The notes under the pieces were generated by a model. That model made no database searches. It was not told the origin of the DNA and saw only the letters and a program-made list of their open reading frames with translations. Made by a program: the position numbers and the translations under genes. Below, piece by piece: positions 1 to 7,380 of a stretch of 64,000 nucleotides of DNA (position 1 is its first letter; every line of letters begins with the position of its first letter). This DNA comes from Stenotrophomonas maltophilia. Its GTDB lineage: Bacteria > Pseudomonadota > Gammaproteobacteria > Xanthomonadales > Xanthomonadaceae. The stretch covers positions 166,884 to 230,883 of the forward strand of contig FOZF01000001.1 of assembly GCA_900113425.1 (NCBI GenBank), read 5' to 3'.

Positions 1-473
1 CACCCTAAATGACGGGAGTTCAAGGTCGGAAGCAATCTTGACGGATGATCCAAATTGCATTTCTGCATACGCCATCGGACGGCAAGTCAAATCCACTACG
101 CGTACGATGAGCTTAAGTGTCCATTGAGAAATGGGCTTCCTCAGTATCTGGACTTCGTTGTGAGAATAGAGATCGAAGAGTGATAGCGCTAGTTGGCTTC
201 GGTGCGGCACGCAATGAAAGTGCGGTTCTGCTTGCTTTTCATGCCCGGTTTCTGGCGCGAAGACTCGGTTTGTGAATTCGCGCCCGTGGTGAACGTCCGC
301 TTCTGGCCGGCAGCGGAAATAGAGCACGACCGACATGCCGATGCGTTACCGGAGTACATCCCACCATTGGGCCGAATGCTGGGAAGCAGCTCTTTGGTTG
401 GCAGGCGCTCTATGAAATTAAGAATCAGGACGGCGTGATGGTGCTTTTCAGATCATAGGGGATAGGCCCCGAT
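1..473. other. Degenerate accessory stretch, no intact gene
   Basis: No convincing intact gene is visible, but several short coding-like segments are. The frame at 2-127 (+) is open from the window edge and could be the C-terminus of a gene starting upstream. At 180-458 (+) plausible protein sequence jumps between frames: one frame gives a charged segment near 301-370 (FWPAAEIEHD), and another continues at 384-458 (KQLFGWQALYEIKNQDG). This pattern suggests a gene broken by indels. Base composition is lower in GC than the rest of the window, which fits acquired DNA. The product cannot be named. Confidence 0.3.
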
Positions 474-555
474 ATGAAGCACGACTTGCAGCAGGCTGAG
501 GACTACTGGGATGTCCGGGAGAGCAAGAATAGGCTGGATAGGATTGTCTACTAGG

Positions 556-1014
556 ATGCTACGATTGTTGCGGGCTCCATACTCATATGCATTTCTCGTT
601 GCGAGCAACCTGGAGATGTGGGCTGAGTTCGACGCAGGTTGGCGTCGCTTCGGCGGTTCGGTTCTTGTTGCAATATTTATGGTCCTTCAGACGATCTTCA
701 TGATCGTGCTGCTGAGATACTTAGGAGCTGACTTCCTAGAGGGTCGGAGCATTCCGCCATTCTGGATCATGCTTGTCTCGGCGTTTACGCTGGCTTGGCT
801 CATCTCCGGATCAATCGCTAAGAATGGCGAATCTCTGGCTGTCGGACACGACGGAAAGTGGGCAACTATTCTTGCGATCTACCTGATCCCAGGTGTGGGC
901 TTTGGGCTGACTCTTCTCTGGAAACAGTACATACCGTTTGCAGTCGTGCACGCCGCCATTATCGGATTCCTCTATTTTTCGTATGGAAAGTACGTTGTAC
1001 GACGACTCGATTGA
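556..1014 (+). CDS. Small four-helix membrane protein of unknown function
   Basis: This 152-residue protein has four hydrophobic segments, at about residues 32-54, 66-88, 99-121 and 124-146, so it should be an inner-membrane protein. I prefer the ATG at 556. An in-frame ATG at 511 would add 15 residues, but that stretch overlaps a short reading frame at 474-554 that looks like the tail of a broken gene. I do not recognise the family. Its place among gene fragments and ahead of a recombinase relic suggests an accessory gene, and small membrane proteins in such places are sometimes immunity proteins. That role is only a guess here, as no toxin gene is intact. Confidence 0.5.
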   Translation: MLRLLRAPYSYAFLVASNLEMWAEFDAGWRRFGGSVLVAIFMVLQTIFMIVLLRYLGADFLEGRSIPPFWIMLVSAFTLAWLISGSIAKNGESLAVGHDGKWATILAIYLIPGVGFGLTLLWKQYIPFAVVHAAIIGFLYFSYGKYVVRRLD

Positions 1015-1685
1015 TGGTCGTCCTGCGCGAAATCGGGAGTTCGCCAGCTCACCACTGGGGGCTGGCCTTAGCAGCTTCTTGAACGTGCAAGCATGCCGGT
1101 AGAAGAATTGCTGCATGTGCGCCTCCATCTCGGTTGAGTTGGATTCAACGACATCCTGCACTTGCTAGGAACAAGAGCGGCCATTAAAGGTCATTCCAAT
1201 ATCCTCGCACGAGGAAAAGCTGAAGGCAGATTTCAAGATCATTTTCCCGGAGCTCAAGGTATTGAAGCTCACGTATGCGGATCATGGAAAAGCTGGCCAC
1301 CGATACGCACCCAGTGGCATGGCGCGCGGCGCTGTGGCAATTGGTGAGCGACAGTGCTGATGTCACTAAGATAGAGCGCTTCATCTCCGCTGCAGATAGC
1401 GACAGCCCGAGATCCAAAGCGAGCGCCACTTTGGCGATCATGGCCACCATTGCTCCGCAGCAGCCAACGGCGCAGCCGGAACGGATCGAGCAGAGTGGGG
1501 CGGTCATCAATGGGAACGCCATTGCGCGCGGGGATCGGGCGCTCGGTAGCTTCCCGGAGACGCCCTCGTTCCAGAGCAGCAGCCACATGACCACGCCGGC
1601 GATCCCCACAAGACTGTGACTCCGCCCGTACTCGCCAACCCGAAGGCGAAGGGGGTAAGCTTCGGCCCAGCTACAGGGGGAAGTC
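1015..1685. other. Gene remnants between accessory genes
   Basis: No intact gene is convincing. On the plus strand, 1169-1360 reads as good protein sequence without a start codon (EEKLKADFKIIFPELKVLKL, then YADHGKAGHRYAPSGMARG) and ends at a TGA. A second plausible frame runs 1275-1619 (KLATDTHPVAWRAALWQL). The two frames overlap and neither has a clear ribosome-binding site. The simplest reading is one or two accessory genes broken by deletions. A minus-strand frame at 1184-1693 is also open but looks like a shadow. No function can be assigned. Confidence 0.3.
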
Positions 1686-2123
1686 ATGGTCACAAGGATT
1701 GCGACAGCAGTGCTGCTGTGTGTGATGGCTGCGCCATTAGGCGCCCAGCAGATTTACAAGTGCGTCACCAAGGGCGGCGTCGAGTACCAGTCAATGCCAT
1801 GTGCCAACGGTGAAGCTGCCAAGACGTGGAATGTAGAGGTCGCGCCACGTTCCGCGGAATCCGTAGTCAATGAGCGGCGCTTGGATATGATCCGGCAGCA
1901 AAATTCGGCTTCCATTGCGCCTCAGCCAGCGCGGCGCCCAGCACCTGTTTACAGAAACGGCGGAGGTGGCGGGCAGTTGCACCATATCTCCCAGTACAGG
2001 GATGCCAACGCCTGCGAGGCCGCACGTGCGGAACGTGAGCGCGTTTTCAGGGCCTACGGCACCAACCGCCCGTTTGATGTTGGCAGGCGTATGGACGATA
2101 TGGTCTGGCGGGCTTGCAAGTGA
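1686..2123 (+). CDS. DUF4124-domain secreted protein
   Basis: This 145-residue protein starts with a signal peptide (VTRIATAVLLCVMAAPLGAQ) and continues with QIYKCVTKGGVEYQSMPC. That is the usual opening of DUF4124 proteins: a short beta-rich domain with two cysteines found just after the signal sequence in many gamma- and betaproteobacterial envelope proteins. The middle (residues about 75-105) is proline- and glycine-rich and probably flexible. The C-terminus contains further charged helix and a last cysteine (WRACK). The role of the family is unknown, and location is predicted to be the periplasm. A purine-rich stretch (AGGGGGAAGTC) before the ATG supports the start. Confidence 0.75.
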   Translation: MVTRIATAVLLCVMAAPLGAQQIYKCVTKGGVEYQSMPCANGEAAKTWNVEVAPRSAESVVNERRLDMIRQQNSASIAPQPARRPAPVYRNGGGGGQLHHISQYRDANACEAARAERERVFRAYGTNRPFDVGRRMDDMVWRACK

Positions 2124-2147
2124 TTACCGTGACGCATCACGCCGGGT

Positions 2148-2166
2148 GTAGGGGCAGCGCCCCTAC
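2148..2166 (+). terminator. GTAG-headed hairpin after the DUF4124 gene
   Basis: GTAGGGGC and GCCCCTAC form a perfect 8-bp stem around an AGC loop, 25 bases after the DUF4124 stop. There is no T-run, so it may act as a 3' stabilising hairpin. It also resembles the GTAG-headed REP-like hairpins scattered in Stenotrophomonas genomes, which one copy cannot prove. Confidence 0.4.
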
Positions 2167-2528
2167 GGAAGCACCTCACACGCGCTGGCGAGGTCTCGGC
2201 CCAAGTATAGGCAGGACCGCTGCTGCCGGCTCGGCGTCGGGCCCAGCCATCGCCCTGGGCGAACGCTGTTGGTTCTTGGCGAGAACGTCCCGATCGCCGG
2301 CACTCCACGGGTTTCCATCGGCCGCCGCCATTCCTGCGCTTGTGCAGGAGTGAGTGATAGCCGGGCCAGGTCCTGCGGCTCCAGCTCGCGGCGCTCGGGG
2401 GTGACCAGTCGGCCATCCTTAAACGAAAAACCGGCCCAGGGGCCGGTTAGATTCCGATCACGCACGATCAGACCCCATGCCAGAGTAGATGCCAGGGGCA
2501 GCGGCAAGAGACGTGCCAGCCATCCCAA
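2163..2528 (-). CDS. DUF3653-like phage protein, probably relic
   Basis: The reading frame contains WAGFSFKDGRLVTPERRELE followed by PQDLARLSLTPAQAQEWRR. This is the pattern of DUF3653, a family of small prophage proteins common in xanthomonads, where a tryptophan-glycine-rich strand precedes a 'dLxxLSL...A..WR' helix. No ATG lies in frame; a TTG at 2528 is the best start and has no ribosome-binding site, so the N-terminus may be lost. After about residue 70 the sequence becomes low in family character. With the recombinase relic on the other strand it points to a decayed prophage or integrative element. Confidence 0.35.
   Translation of the reverse strand: MGWLARLLPLPLASTLAWGLIVRDRNLTGPWAGFSFKDGRLVTPERRELEPQDLARLSLTPAQAQEWRRPMETRGVPAIGTFSPRTNSVRPGRWLGPTPSRQQRSCLYLGRDLASACEVLP
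2424..2448 (-). terminator. Rho-independent-terminator-like hairpin
   Basis: Read on the minus strand, AACCGGCCC and GGGCCGGTT form a perfect inverted repeat followed by a run of five T. It has the form of an intrinsic terminator, but it lies inside the DUF3653-like frame. It may be a chance of codon use, or evidence that this frame is no longer a gene. Confidence 0.35.
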
Positions 2529-2539
2529 GATGATGTGAA

Positions 2540-2555
2540 CATAATATACATTATG
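2540..2555. promoter_or_regulatory. AT-rich dyad between two relic frames
   Basis: CATAATATACATTATG is a near-perfect dyad in otherwise GC-rich DNA. It sits between the leftward DUF3653-like frame and the rightward recombinase relic. Such a site would suit a phage-type repressor or a divergent promoter. No regulator gene is left nearby. Confidence 0.3.
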
Positions 2556-2613
2556 CGCAATCGCGTATCCGCCGAATCTGGGCCTTCGTTGGCTCCGCAT
2601 GGAAATGGCTGGG

Positions 2614-3275
2614 CCTCTGGCTCGGCTCTTGCCTGCGCCCTCAGTCCCCGGCCAGGGATGAGATCGCGGCACGGCGTTCCGAAATCTGCCCGCTCCAATG
2701 GGGCTGGCTCGACTTAGAGAACCGGCGCGTAGTGTGGCCCGACAGCAAGGTCGGCGGCATTTCCAAGCCCATGAGCGCAGAAGCCTATCGGCTGCTTTCG
2801 ACGCCGCCGCGCCGGGACGGCTGCCCCCTATGTCCTGCCGTCGCCCAACGATCCGACCAAGCACCTGACCTTTGGCGAGCACTATGGCGGCTGGTGCCGG
2901 GTGCTCAAGGCCGCCGGCGTGCCGCATGTCGGCACGCGTGGCATCCGCCATCGCTCGACCACCGACATCGCCAATTCGGGCGTACCGACCAAGGTAGGCA
3001 TGAGGCTGACGGGGCACAAGACCGTGGCGATGTTCGTGCACTACGTCCACACCGAGGACAAGCCGGTGCGCGATGCGGCCGGGCTGATGGCCAGCCGACG
3101 GCTGGCGATCACTGGGGTATCGCGCACGGTGTTCGAGGCAAATCTCGCACTATTCCGGAGAATAGGGCACTGCCTGCGCGTCAGCAGACGAAGCCTATCA
3201 CGCACTGAAACATGCCATGATTTCAGCGAGTTCCGGCCGATTCTCAAAGTTCATTTTGTAGGCCATGGGAGCTGA
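2614..3275 (+). pseudogene. Tyrosine recombinase (phage-type integrase) remnant
   Basis: Only the catalytic half of a phage-type integrase remains, split over two frames. The first part (about 2640-2820) carries ARRSEICPLQWGWLDLENR, the region of the first catalytic arginine, then DSKVGGISKPMSAEAYRLL. Near 2820-2830, around a run of C, the frame shifts. The second part continues with PYVLPSPNDPTKHLTFGEHY, GIRHRSTTDIANSGVPTKVG, the LTGHKT histidine box and the FVHYVH tyrosine. The N-terminal DNA-binding domain is absent. The gene cannot make a working enzyme without frameshifting. It marks a former integration event at the edge of the metal-resistance island. Confidence 0.8.
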
Positions 3276-3320
3276 CGGGATCAACGTGGCCACCCAATAC
3301 GTCTTCATTGAGGAACGAGA

Positions 3321-3992
3321 ATGCCCTTTCAAACAGTGACACCTGACGCATGGAAGATGATCGTGGCTGACTTGGCCGCTGGCATGACCGATCGTGAAGT
3401 AGCTGATGTCCTGATGCGGCTCCAGCTGCTTCCAGCCGGCCCCTATGCCGATCAGGCCACCGCGACTGTGCATCGTGGCAGCCTGACGATCGACGGCGAC
3501 TTCCTTGCCCCCTCCCAAGTCGTCGTCATTCACGGCGATCTGACCGTCAGCGGCACCCTTCGCACAGGCGAGCGCGAGGGTGATGGGCAGGTGACGCTGG
3601 TCGTTTTCGGCAATATCCGAAGCGACCGTGTCGATCACGATTGGGGCAGCATCCTGTTTGTCACCGGCGACTTGATTGCCCGCGAATGGGTGTTCGCGGC
3701 GCGGGAGGATTCCGCTCTGGCGGTCGGCGGCGATTTCCGGACGCGGATCTTTGTGGGAGCCGATCTGTGGGCATCGGTTGGTGGGTCGATCGAGATGGAC
3801 TATGGCTATGGTTATGCCGTGCCACTCGCCTGGTTCGCGGATGCCTATGGCGCCCCGAGGACCGAACCCCGGTGTGGCTGGCGCGAGCTCGCGATCAAGC
3901 TCGGCATTGGACGAAACAGCGCCAGGGACGAAGAGAGTTTTCTCCGCTCAATCGAAGCTAGGCTGACCGGCAGAGGTGGACCGGACGGCTGA
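3321..3992 (+). CDS. Predicted beta-solenoid protein of unknown function
   Basis: This 223-residue protein has an N-terminal helical part (residues about 8-40). It then has repeated short strands of the type 'GSLTIDGDFLAPS', 'VVIHGDLTVSGTL', 'LVVFGNIRSDRV', 'LFVTGDLIAREW' and 'LAVGGDFRTRIF', spaced 18-25 residues apart. Such rungs predict a right-handed beta-helix, as in bactofilin-type polymer-forming domains. The C-terminal 50 residues are again helical. No signal peptide is present, so it is probably cytoplasmic. The ATG at 3321 follows GAGGAACGAGA, a good ribosome-binding site. Its place beside the integrase relic suggests an accessory gene; I cannot assign a role. Confidence 0.6.
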   Translation: MPFQTVTPDAWKMIVADLAAGMTDREVADVLMRLQLLPAGPYADQATATVHRGSLTIDGDFLAPSQVVVIHGDLTVSGTLRTGEREGDGQVTLVVFGNIRSDRVDHDWGSILFVTGDLIAREWVFAAREDSALAVGGDFRTRIFVGADLWASVGGSIEMDYGYGYAVPLAWFADAYGAPRTEPRCGWRELAIKLGIGRNSARDEESFLRSIEARLTGRGGPDG

Positions 3993-4321
3993 TACACCGT
4001 CAGAATTGCATCCCAGCCACGGGAAAGATGCGCGCAATTGCGGTTAACGATGCGCATGAACGATGCAGTTTTTAACGCGAAATTCGTAGGCTGCACAAGC
4101 CGTGGCGAGTGTTGAACGTGACGGTGAACGGGGTGCTGAAGACCATTGCAGTGCCCATCGACCCGAGCCCGGCTGGACATCCACCCTACCCTCGATAAAC
4201 ACCCCTAATTCTAGAACTGAACGGCAGAATCTTTGTCCGTTCGCTTGCCAATGAACCCTGTCGGCCAGAAGCAGATGTTCGGTTGCGCTGCCGAACCGGT
4301 GCTGACCGCCCAGCAGCGCTA
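3993..4321. other. Intergenic region with no clear gene
   Basis: No gene is supported. A short plus-strand frame ending at a TAA near 4200 reads as LNVTVNGVLKTIAVPIDPSP. This faintly recalls the N-terminus of [2Fe-2S] oxidoreductase subunits, but it is too short to call. The stretch separates the beta-solenoid gene from the 3' end of chrA. Confidence 0.3.
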
Positions 4322-5524
4322 CTACCACGCCATCACCCAGCCGGCTATGGCGGCCAACAGCACCACCACGATCGGCGGTGAGCGCGCGACGACCAGTAGC
4401 CCAAATGCAAGCAGCGCCATCGCGACATCCCATCGGTCGTGGATCGCACTCGTCCACATCGGGTCGTACAACGCCGCCAGCAGGATGCCGACCACCCCGG
4501 CATTGACGCCTGCAATCGCGGCTTGGAGATCCTTGCGGTGGCGCAGGGATTCCCAGAACGGCAGCACCCCCACGAGCACAAGAAGGGCCGGCAGGAAAAT
4601 GACGAACAACAGCATAAGGCCGCCTGCCCAGCCACGCAGCGGCCCCTCGGCGATAGCCCCCAGGTAAGCCGCAAAGGAGAAGAGAGGGCCCGGCACCGCC
4701 TGCGCCGCACCGTACCCGGCAAGCAGATCCTCGGTGCTCACCATGCCGCTTTGGGCAACCGCAGTCTGCAGCAACGGCAGCACCACATGGCCGCCGCCGA
4801 AGACCAGGGCGCCAGCGCGATACACACCCTCCAGCAGCACGGCCAAGGGGGTGCTACTAGCCATCGCCCACAAGGGCAGCAGAAAGAGCGGCAGCACCAG
4901 TAGCACCAGTGCCACCGTGCCGGTTCTTCGCGAGACGGGATAGCCGCCGGCTGATTGGCCGGACGCCGGCTCGATCTTCAGCATCCAGCGACCGAGCAGT
5001 CCGCTGACGATGATCACCACGACCTGGCCACCGACCGAGGGCATGGACAAGGTCAACACAGCCGCAAAAAACGCCATCCCAGCCCGGAGACGGTCCGGGC
5101 AGAGGGATCGGGCCATACCCCACACTGCTTGGGCCACCACGGCAACTGCCACGATCTTCAGGCCCTGCAGCCAGCCGGATTCAACGATGTCCTGGTATTT
5201 GGCAACGCCCAAAGCGAACAGGATCATCAGCACGGCCGACGGCAGCGTAAAGCCAGCCCAAGCGGCCAACAGGCCAGGCCAGCCAGCGCGGCGCAAGCCC
5301 AGCGCCATGCCTACCTGGCTGCTGGCCGGGCCCGGCAGTAGCTGGCACAGGGCCACCAGATCGGAGTAGCTACGGTCCGTCAGCCAACGGCGGCGTACGA
5401 CGAACTCGAGGCGGAAGTAGCTCAGGTGGGCGATCGGGCCGCCAAACGACGTCAGCCCCAGTCGCAGGAATACAAGGAAGACGCGCCACGCGCTGTCGCT
5501 TGTTGTGGGATCGCGCGTCGACAT
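4322..5524 (-). CDS. chrA: Chromate efflux transporter ChrA
   Basis: This 400-residue inner-membrane protein has the two homologous halves of long-chain CHR transporters. The N-terminal half carries LTSFGGPIAHL and LCQLLPGPASSQVG, and the C-terminal half carries the matching FGGGHVVLPLL and AVPGPLFSFAAYLG. ChrA exports chromate from the cytoplasm using the membrane potential. About ten hydrophobic segments are visible, and length is typical of the family. GGAGG lies about ten bases before the ATG. It follows arsH and arsC on the same strand with a 54-base gap and is probably co-transcribed from the arsH promoter. This would couple chromate and arsenic resistance. Confidence 0.93.
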   Translation of the reverse strand: MSTRDPTTSDSAWRVFLVFLRLGLTSFGGPIAHLSYFRLEFVVRRRWLTDRSYSDLVALCQLLPGPASSQVGMALGLRRAGWPGLLAAWAGFTLPSAVLMILFALGVAKYQDIVESGWLQGLKIVAVAVVAQAVWGMARSLCPDRLRAGMAFFAAVLTLSMPSVGGQVVVIIVSGLLGRWMLKIEPASGQSAGGYPVSRRTGTVALVLLVLPLFLLPLWAMASSTPLAVLLEGVYRAGALVFGGGHVVLPLLQTAVAQSGMVSTEDLLAGYGAAQAVPGPLFSFAAYLGAIAEGPLRGWAGGLMLLFVIFLPALLVLVGVLPFWESLRHRKDLQAAIAGVNAGVVGILLAALYDPMWTSAIHDRWDVAMALLAFGLLVVARSPPIVVVLLAAIAGWVMAW

Positions 5525-5578
5525 GGGGCATGACCTCCTCTGGCTCTCAACGGCGGCGCGCCCAGCCCGGCAATAAGA

Positions 5579-5998
5579 TCACGGCGTCGAGCTTTCGGCG
5601 CGCCCGATCACCAACTCTCCATCTTCCTTTCGGAACGGTCCGGGCAGCGGCGGCAGGATCTCTAACACCACTTCCGAAGGCCGGCACAGGCGAGTACCCC
5701 TGTCGGTTTGTACGAGAGGACGATTGATGAGTATCGGGTGCGCCAGAATCGCATCCAGCAGCGCTTCGTCGCTCAGGGCTGCGTCGCCTAGCCCGAGCTC
5801 GTCATATGGCGTTCCCTTCTGCCGGATGACATCGCGCACGCTCAACCCCGCCGTCGTAATGAGCTCGACTAGGCGCGCACGGCTGGGCGGGTGGCTCAGG
5901 TAGTCGATCACTTCAGGCTCGATACCGGCAAAGCGGATCAGCGCCAAGGTGTTGCGCGAGGTGCCGCACTTGGGGTTGTGATAGATGACGGCGTTCAC
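5579..5998 (-). CDS. arsC: Arsenate reductase, glutaredoxin-dependent type
   Basis: This 139-residue cytoplasmic enzyme reduces arsenate to arsenite with electrons from glutathione and glutaredoxin. The catalytic cysteine is Cys11 in [10 protein letters not shown]. Three arginines match the oxyanion-binding set of the plasmid R773 enzyme: Arg59 (VIRQKGTPY), Arg93 (INRPLV) and Arg106 (TRLCRPSE). The start is a GTG that overlaps the arsH stop codon as GTGA, so translation is probably coupled. With the thioredoxin-type arsC at 7116-7362 destroyed, this is the only intact arsenate reductase in the cluster. Its arsenite product would be exported by Acr3. Confidence 0.93.
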   Translation of the reverse strand: MNAVIYHNPKCGTSRNTLALIRFAGIEPEVIDYLSHPPSRARLVELITTAGLSVRDVIRQKGTPYDELGLGDAALSDEALLDAILAHPILINRPLVQTDRGTRLCRPSEVVLEILPPLPGPFRKEDGELVIGRAESSTP

Positions 5999-6753
5999 GC
6001 ACTTTCCTCTTGGTTCGAAACGGTCTCCACCACGCCTGCGGCAGCGGCCAGCGCCGCCGCCTCGACGACGCCCTTGCGCTCGCTGTAGCGGTCCAACAGG
6101 TAGTCACTACGCCCGCGCACCAGAAGGGTGAACTTGATCAGTTCCTCCATCACATCCACCACGCGATCATAGTACGCAGAAGGCTTCATTCGACCGTCGT
6201 CATCGAACTCCTGCCAGGCCTTGGCCACCGAGGATTGGTTCGGAATCGTGACCATCCGCATCCAACGACCGAGTACGCGCAGCGCGTTGACCACGTTGAA
6301 TGACTGCGAGCCGCCGCAGACCTGCATCACTGCCAGCGTGCGGCCCTGCGTGGGGCGAACGCTGCCCTCTTCGAGCGGCAGCCAGTCGATCTGATTCTTG
6401 AATACCGCAGTCAGGGTGCCGTGGCGTTCCGGGCTGACCCACACGTGCCCTTCCGACCACAGCGAAGCCTGGCGCAGCTCCTGGACCTTGGCGTGAGTGG
6501 CCGGCACCGAGTCAAGCATCGGCAGGTCATGTGGATCAAAGAGTCGGGTTTCCGCCCCCAGCCGCTCCAACAGCCGCTGCGCCTCGAGCGCCAGCTTGCG
6601 GCTGAACGACTGCGGCCGCAGCGATCCGTACAGGATCAGGATGCGTGGCCGGTGTGGCTGGGCGGCCGGATCGTTGAGCTTGGCGGCCGTGGGGATGTCC
6701 AAGGCACCCGGGACCACGTTGCGGATCTGCTGCACGGAGGGTTGTCCCGTCAT
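5995..6753 (-). CDS. arsH: ArsH NADPH-dependent FMN oxidoreductase
   Basis: This 252-residue flavoprotein is ArsH, which oxidises trivalent organoarsenicals and gives broader metal and oxidant resistance. Visible features are the flavodoxin-fold phosphate loop [11 protein letters not shown], the FMN-binding stretch [20 protein letters not shown], and the ArsH-specific [14 protein letters not shown] and [17 protein letters not shown]. It is the first gene of the minus-strand operon arsH-arsC-chrA and is divergent from arsR, whose start codon is only 23 bases away. ArsR should therefore repress it directly. Confidence 0.93.
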   Translation of the reverse strand: MTGQPSVQQIRNVVPGALDIPTAAKLNDPAAQPHRPRILILYGSLRPQSFSRKLALEAQRLLERLGAETRLFDPHDLPMLDSVPATHAKVQELRQASLWSEGHVWVSPERHGTLTAVFKNQIDWLPLEEGSVRPTQGRTLAVMQVCGGSQSFNVVNALRVLGRWMRMVTIPNQSSVAKAWQEFDDDGRMKPSAYYDRVVDVMEELIKFTLLVRGRSDYLLDRYSERKGVVEAAALAAAAGVVETVSNQEESA

Positions 6754-6776
6754 TTTTATTCTATTATTCTAGAATC
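6742..6776. promoter_or_regulatory. Divergent arsR/arsH promoter and ArsR operator
   Basis: For arsR, TTGTCC (6742-6747) and TATTCT (6765-6770) are separated by 17 bases. The start codon follows six bases after the -10 element, so the arsR mRNA is probably leaderless. For arsH on the other strand, TAGAAT forms a -10 element with TTGCGC 18 bases upstream, inside arsR. The palindrome ATTCTAGAAT (6766-6775) overlaps both -10 elements and is the obvious candidate for the ArsR operator. The assignment is by eye. Confidence 0.6.
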
Positions 6777-7091
6777 ATGGAACATAAAAGCGCAACCCAC
6801 GCCTTGGCAGCCTTGGGTCATGCCACTCGCCTGTCGATCTTCCGCCTTCTGGTTCAGGCTGGCAGCGCCGGCAAGCTGGCCGGCGACATCGCCCATGCCC
6901 TCTCATTGCCTGGCGCCACGCTCTCCTTCCACCTGAAGGAACTGCTGGCTGCGGGACTGATCAACGCCGAGCAGCGTGGCCGGACCATCTGCTACCGGGC
7001 CGAGTTCGTTGCGATGAACGAGCTGGTGGCCTACCTCACTGAAAACTGCTGCGCCGACGAACAGGCCTGTGAACGCCCCGCAGGCTGCTGA
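6777..7091 (+). CDS. arsR: Arsenite-responsive repressor ArsR
   Basis: This 104-residue winged-helix protein belongs to the ArsR/SmtB family. The recognition region is LPGATLSFHLKELLAAGLIN, followed by the wing GRTICYRAEF. The classical CVC arsenite site in helix 3 is absent. Instead, the C-terminus carries Cys91, Cys92 and Cys98 (NCCADEQAC), the C-C-x5-C spacing known for the Acidithiobacillus ferrooxidans type of ArsR, plus Cys104 as the last residue. It should bind the palindrome in its own promoter and release it on arsenite binding, so controlling both divergent operons. Confidence 0.93.
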   Translation: MEHKSATHALAALGHATRLSIFRLLVQAGSAGKLAGDIAHALSLPGATLSFHLKELLAAGLINAEQRGRTICYRAEFVAMNELVAYLTENCCADEQACERPAGC

Positions 7092-7115
7092 CCCCATATC
7101 GCACAGATCACCCAA

Positions 7116-7362
7116 ATGACCCGTCGTGTTCTGTTTCTTTGTACCGGGAATTCCGCGCGCAGCGTGTTGGCCGAATCGACCCTGAAAAAGTGGGGCGAAG
7201 GCCGGAGTGGAAGGCTCGGATGCACAGAAGACTGAAGCATTGGATCGAGCACATCAGATCATCAAGGCCCGCCTGAAGGCTTTCCTGGAGATTCCTGACG
7301 GGGCATGGGATGACCGTGAAACCCTCAAGGCCCAGCTTGATCCGATTGCGCAGATCAACTGA
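7116..7362 (+). pseudogene. Thioredoxin-type arsenate reductase with internal deletion
   Basis: The start encodes TRRVLFLCTGNSARSVLAES, the phosphate loop of low-molecular-weight-phosphatase-type ArsC. After LKKWGEGR the frame changes and the C-terminal tail of the same family appears: VEGSDAQKTEALDRAHQII, then AFLEIPDGAWDDRETL, ending at 7362. About 90 codons, which would carry the two other redox cysteines, are missing, and the two ends are out of frame. The deletion joins two places where the family has 'WG'. The gene is dead. It lies between arsR and acr3, where an intact arsC is usual. Confidence 0.88.
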
Positions 7363-7380
7363 CCATCCTCCCGGAACCCC

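Noticed and set aside
2424..2448. Terminator-like hairpin as proof that the DUF3653-like frame is not coding
   Set aside because: The hairpin is perfect and has a T-run, but the frame through it still shows family character, so it cannot decide the case alone.
4096..4201. Short frame resembling the start of a [2Fe-2S] oxidoreductase subunit (LNVTVNGVLKTIAVPID)
   Set aside because: Too short, no cysteine motif and no start context; kept only as a note on the gap.
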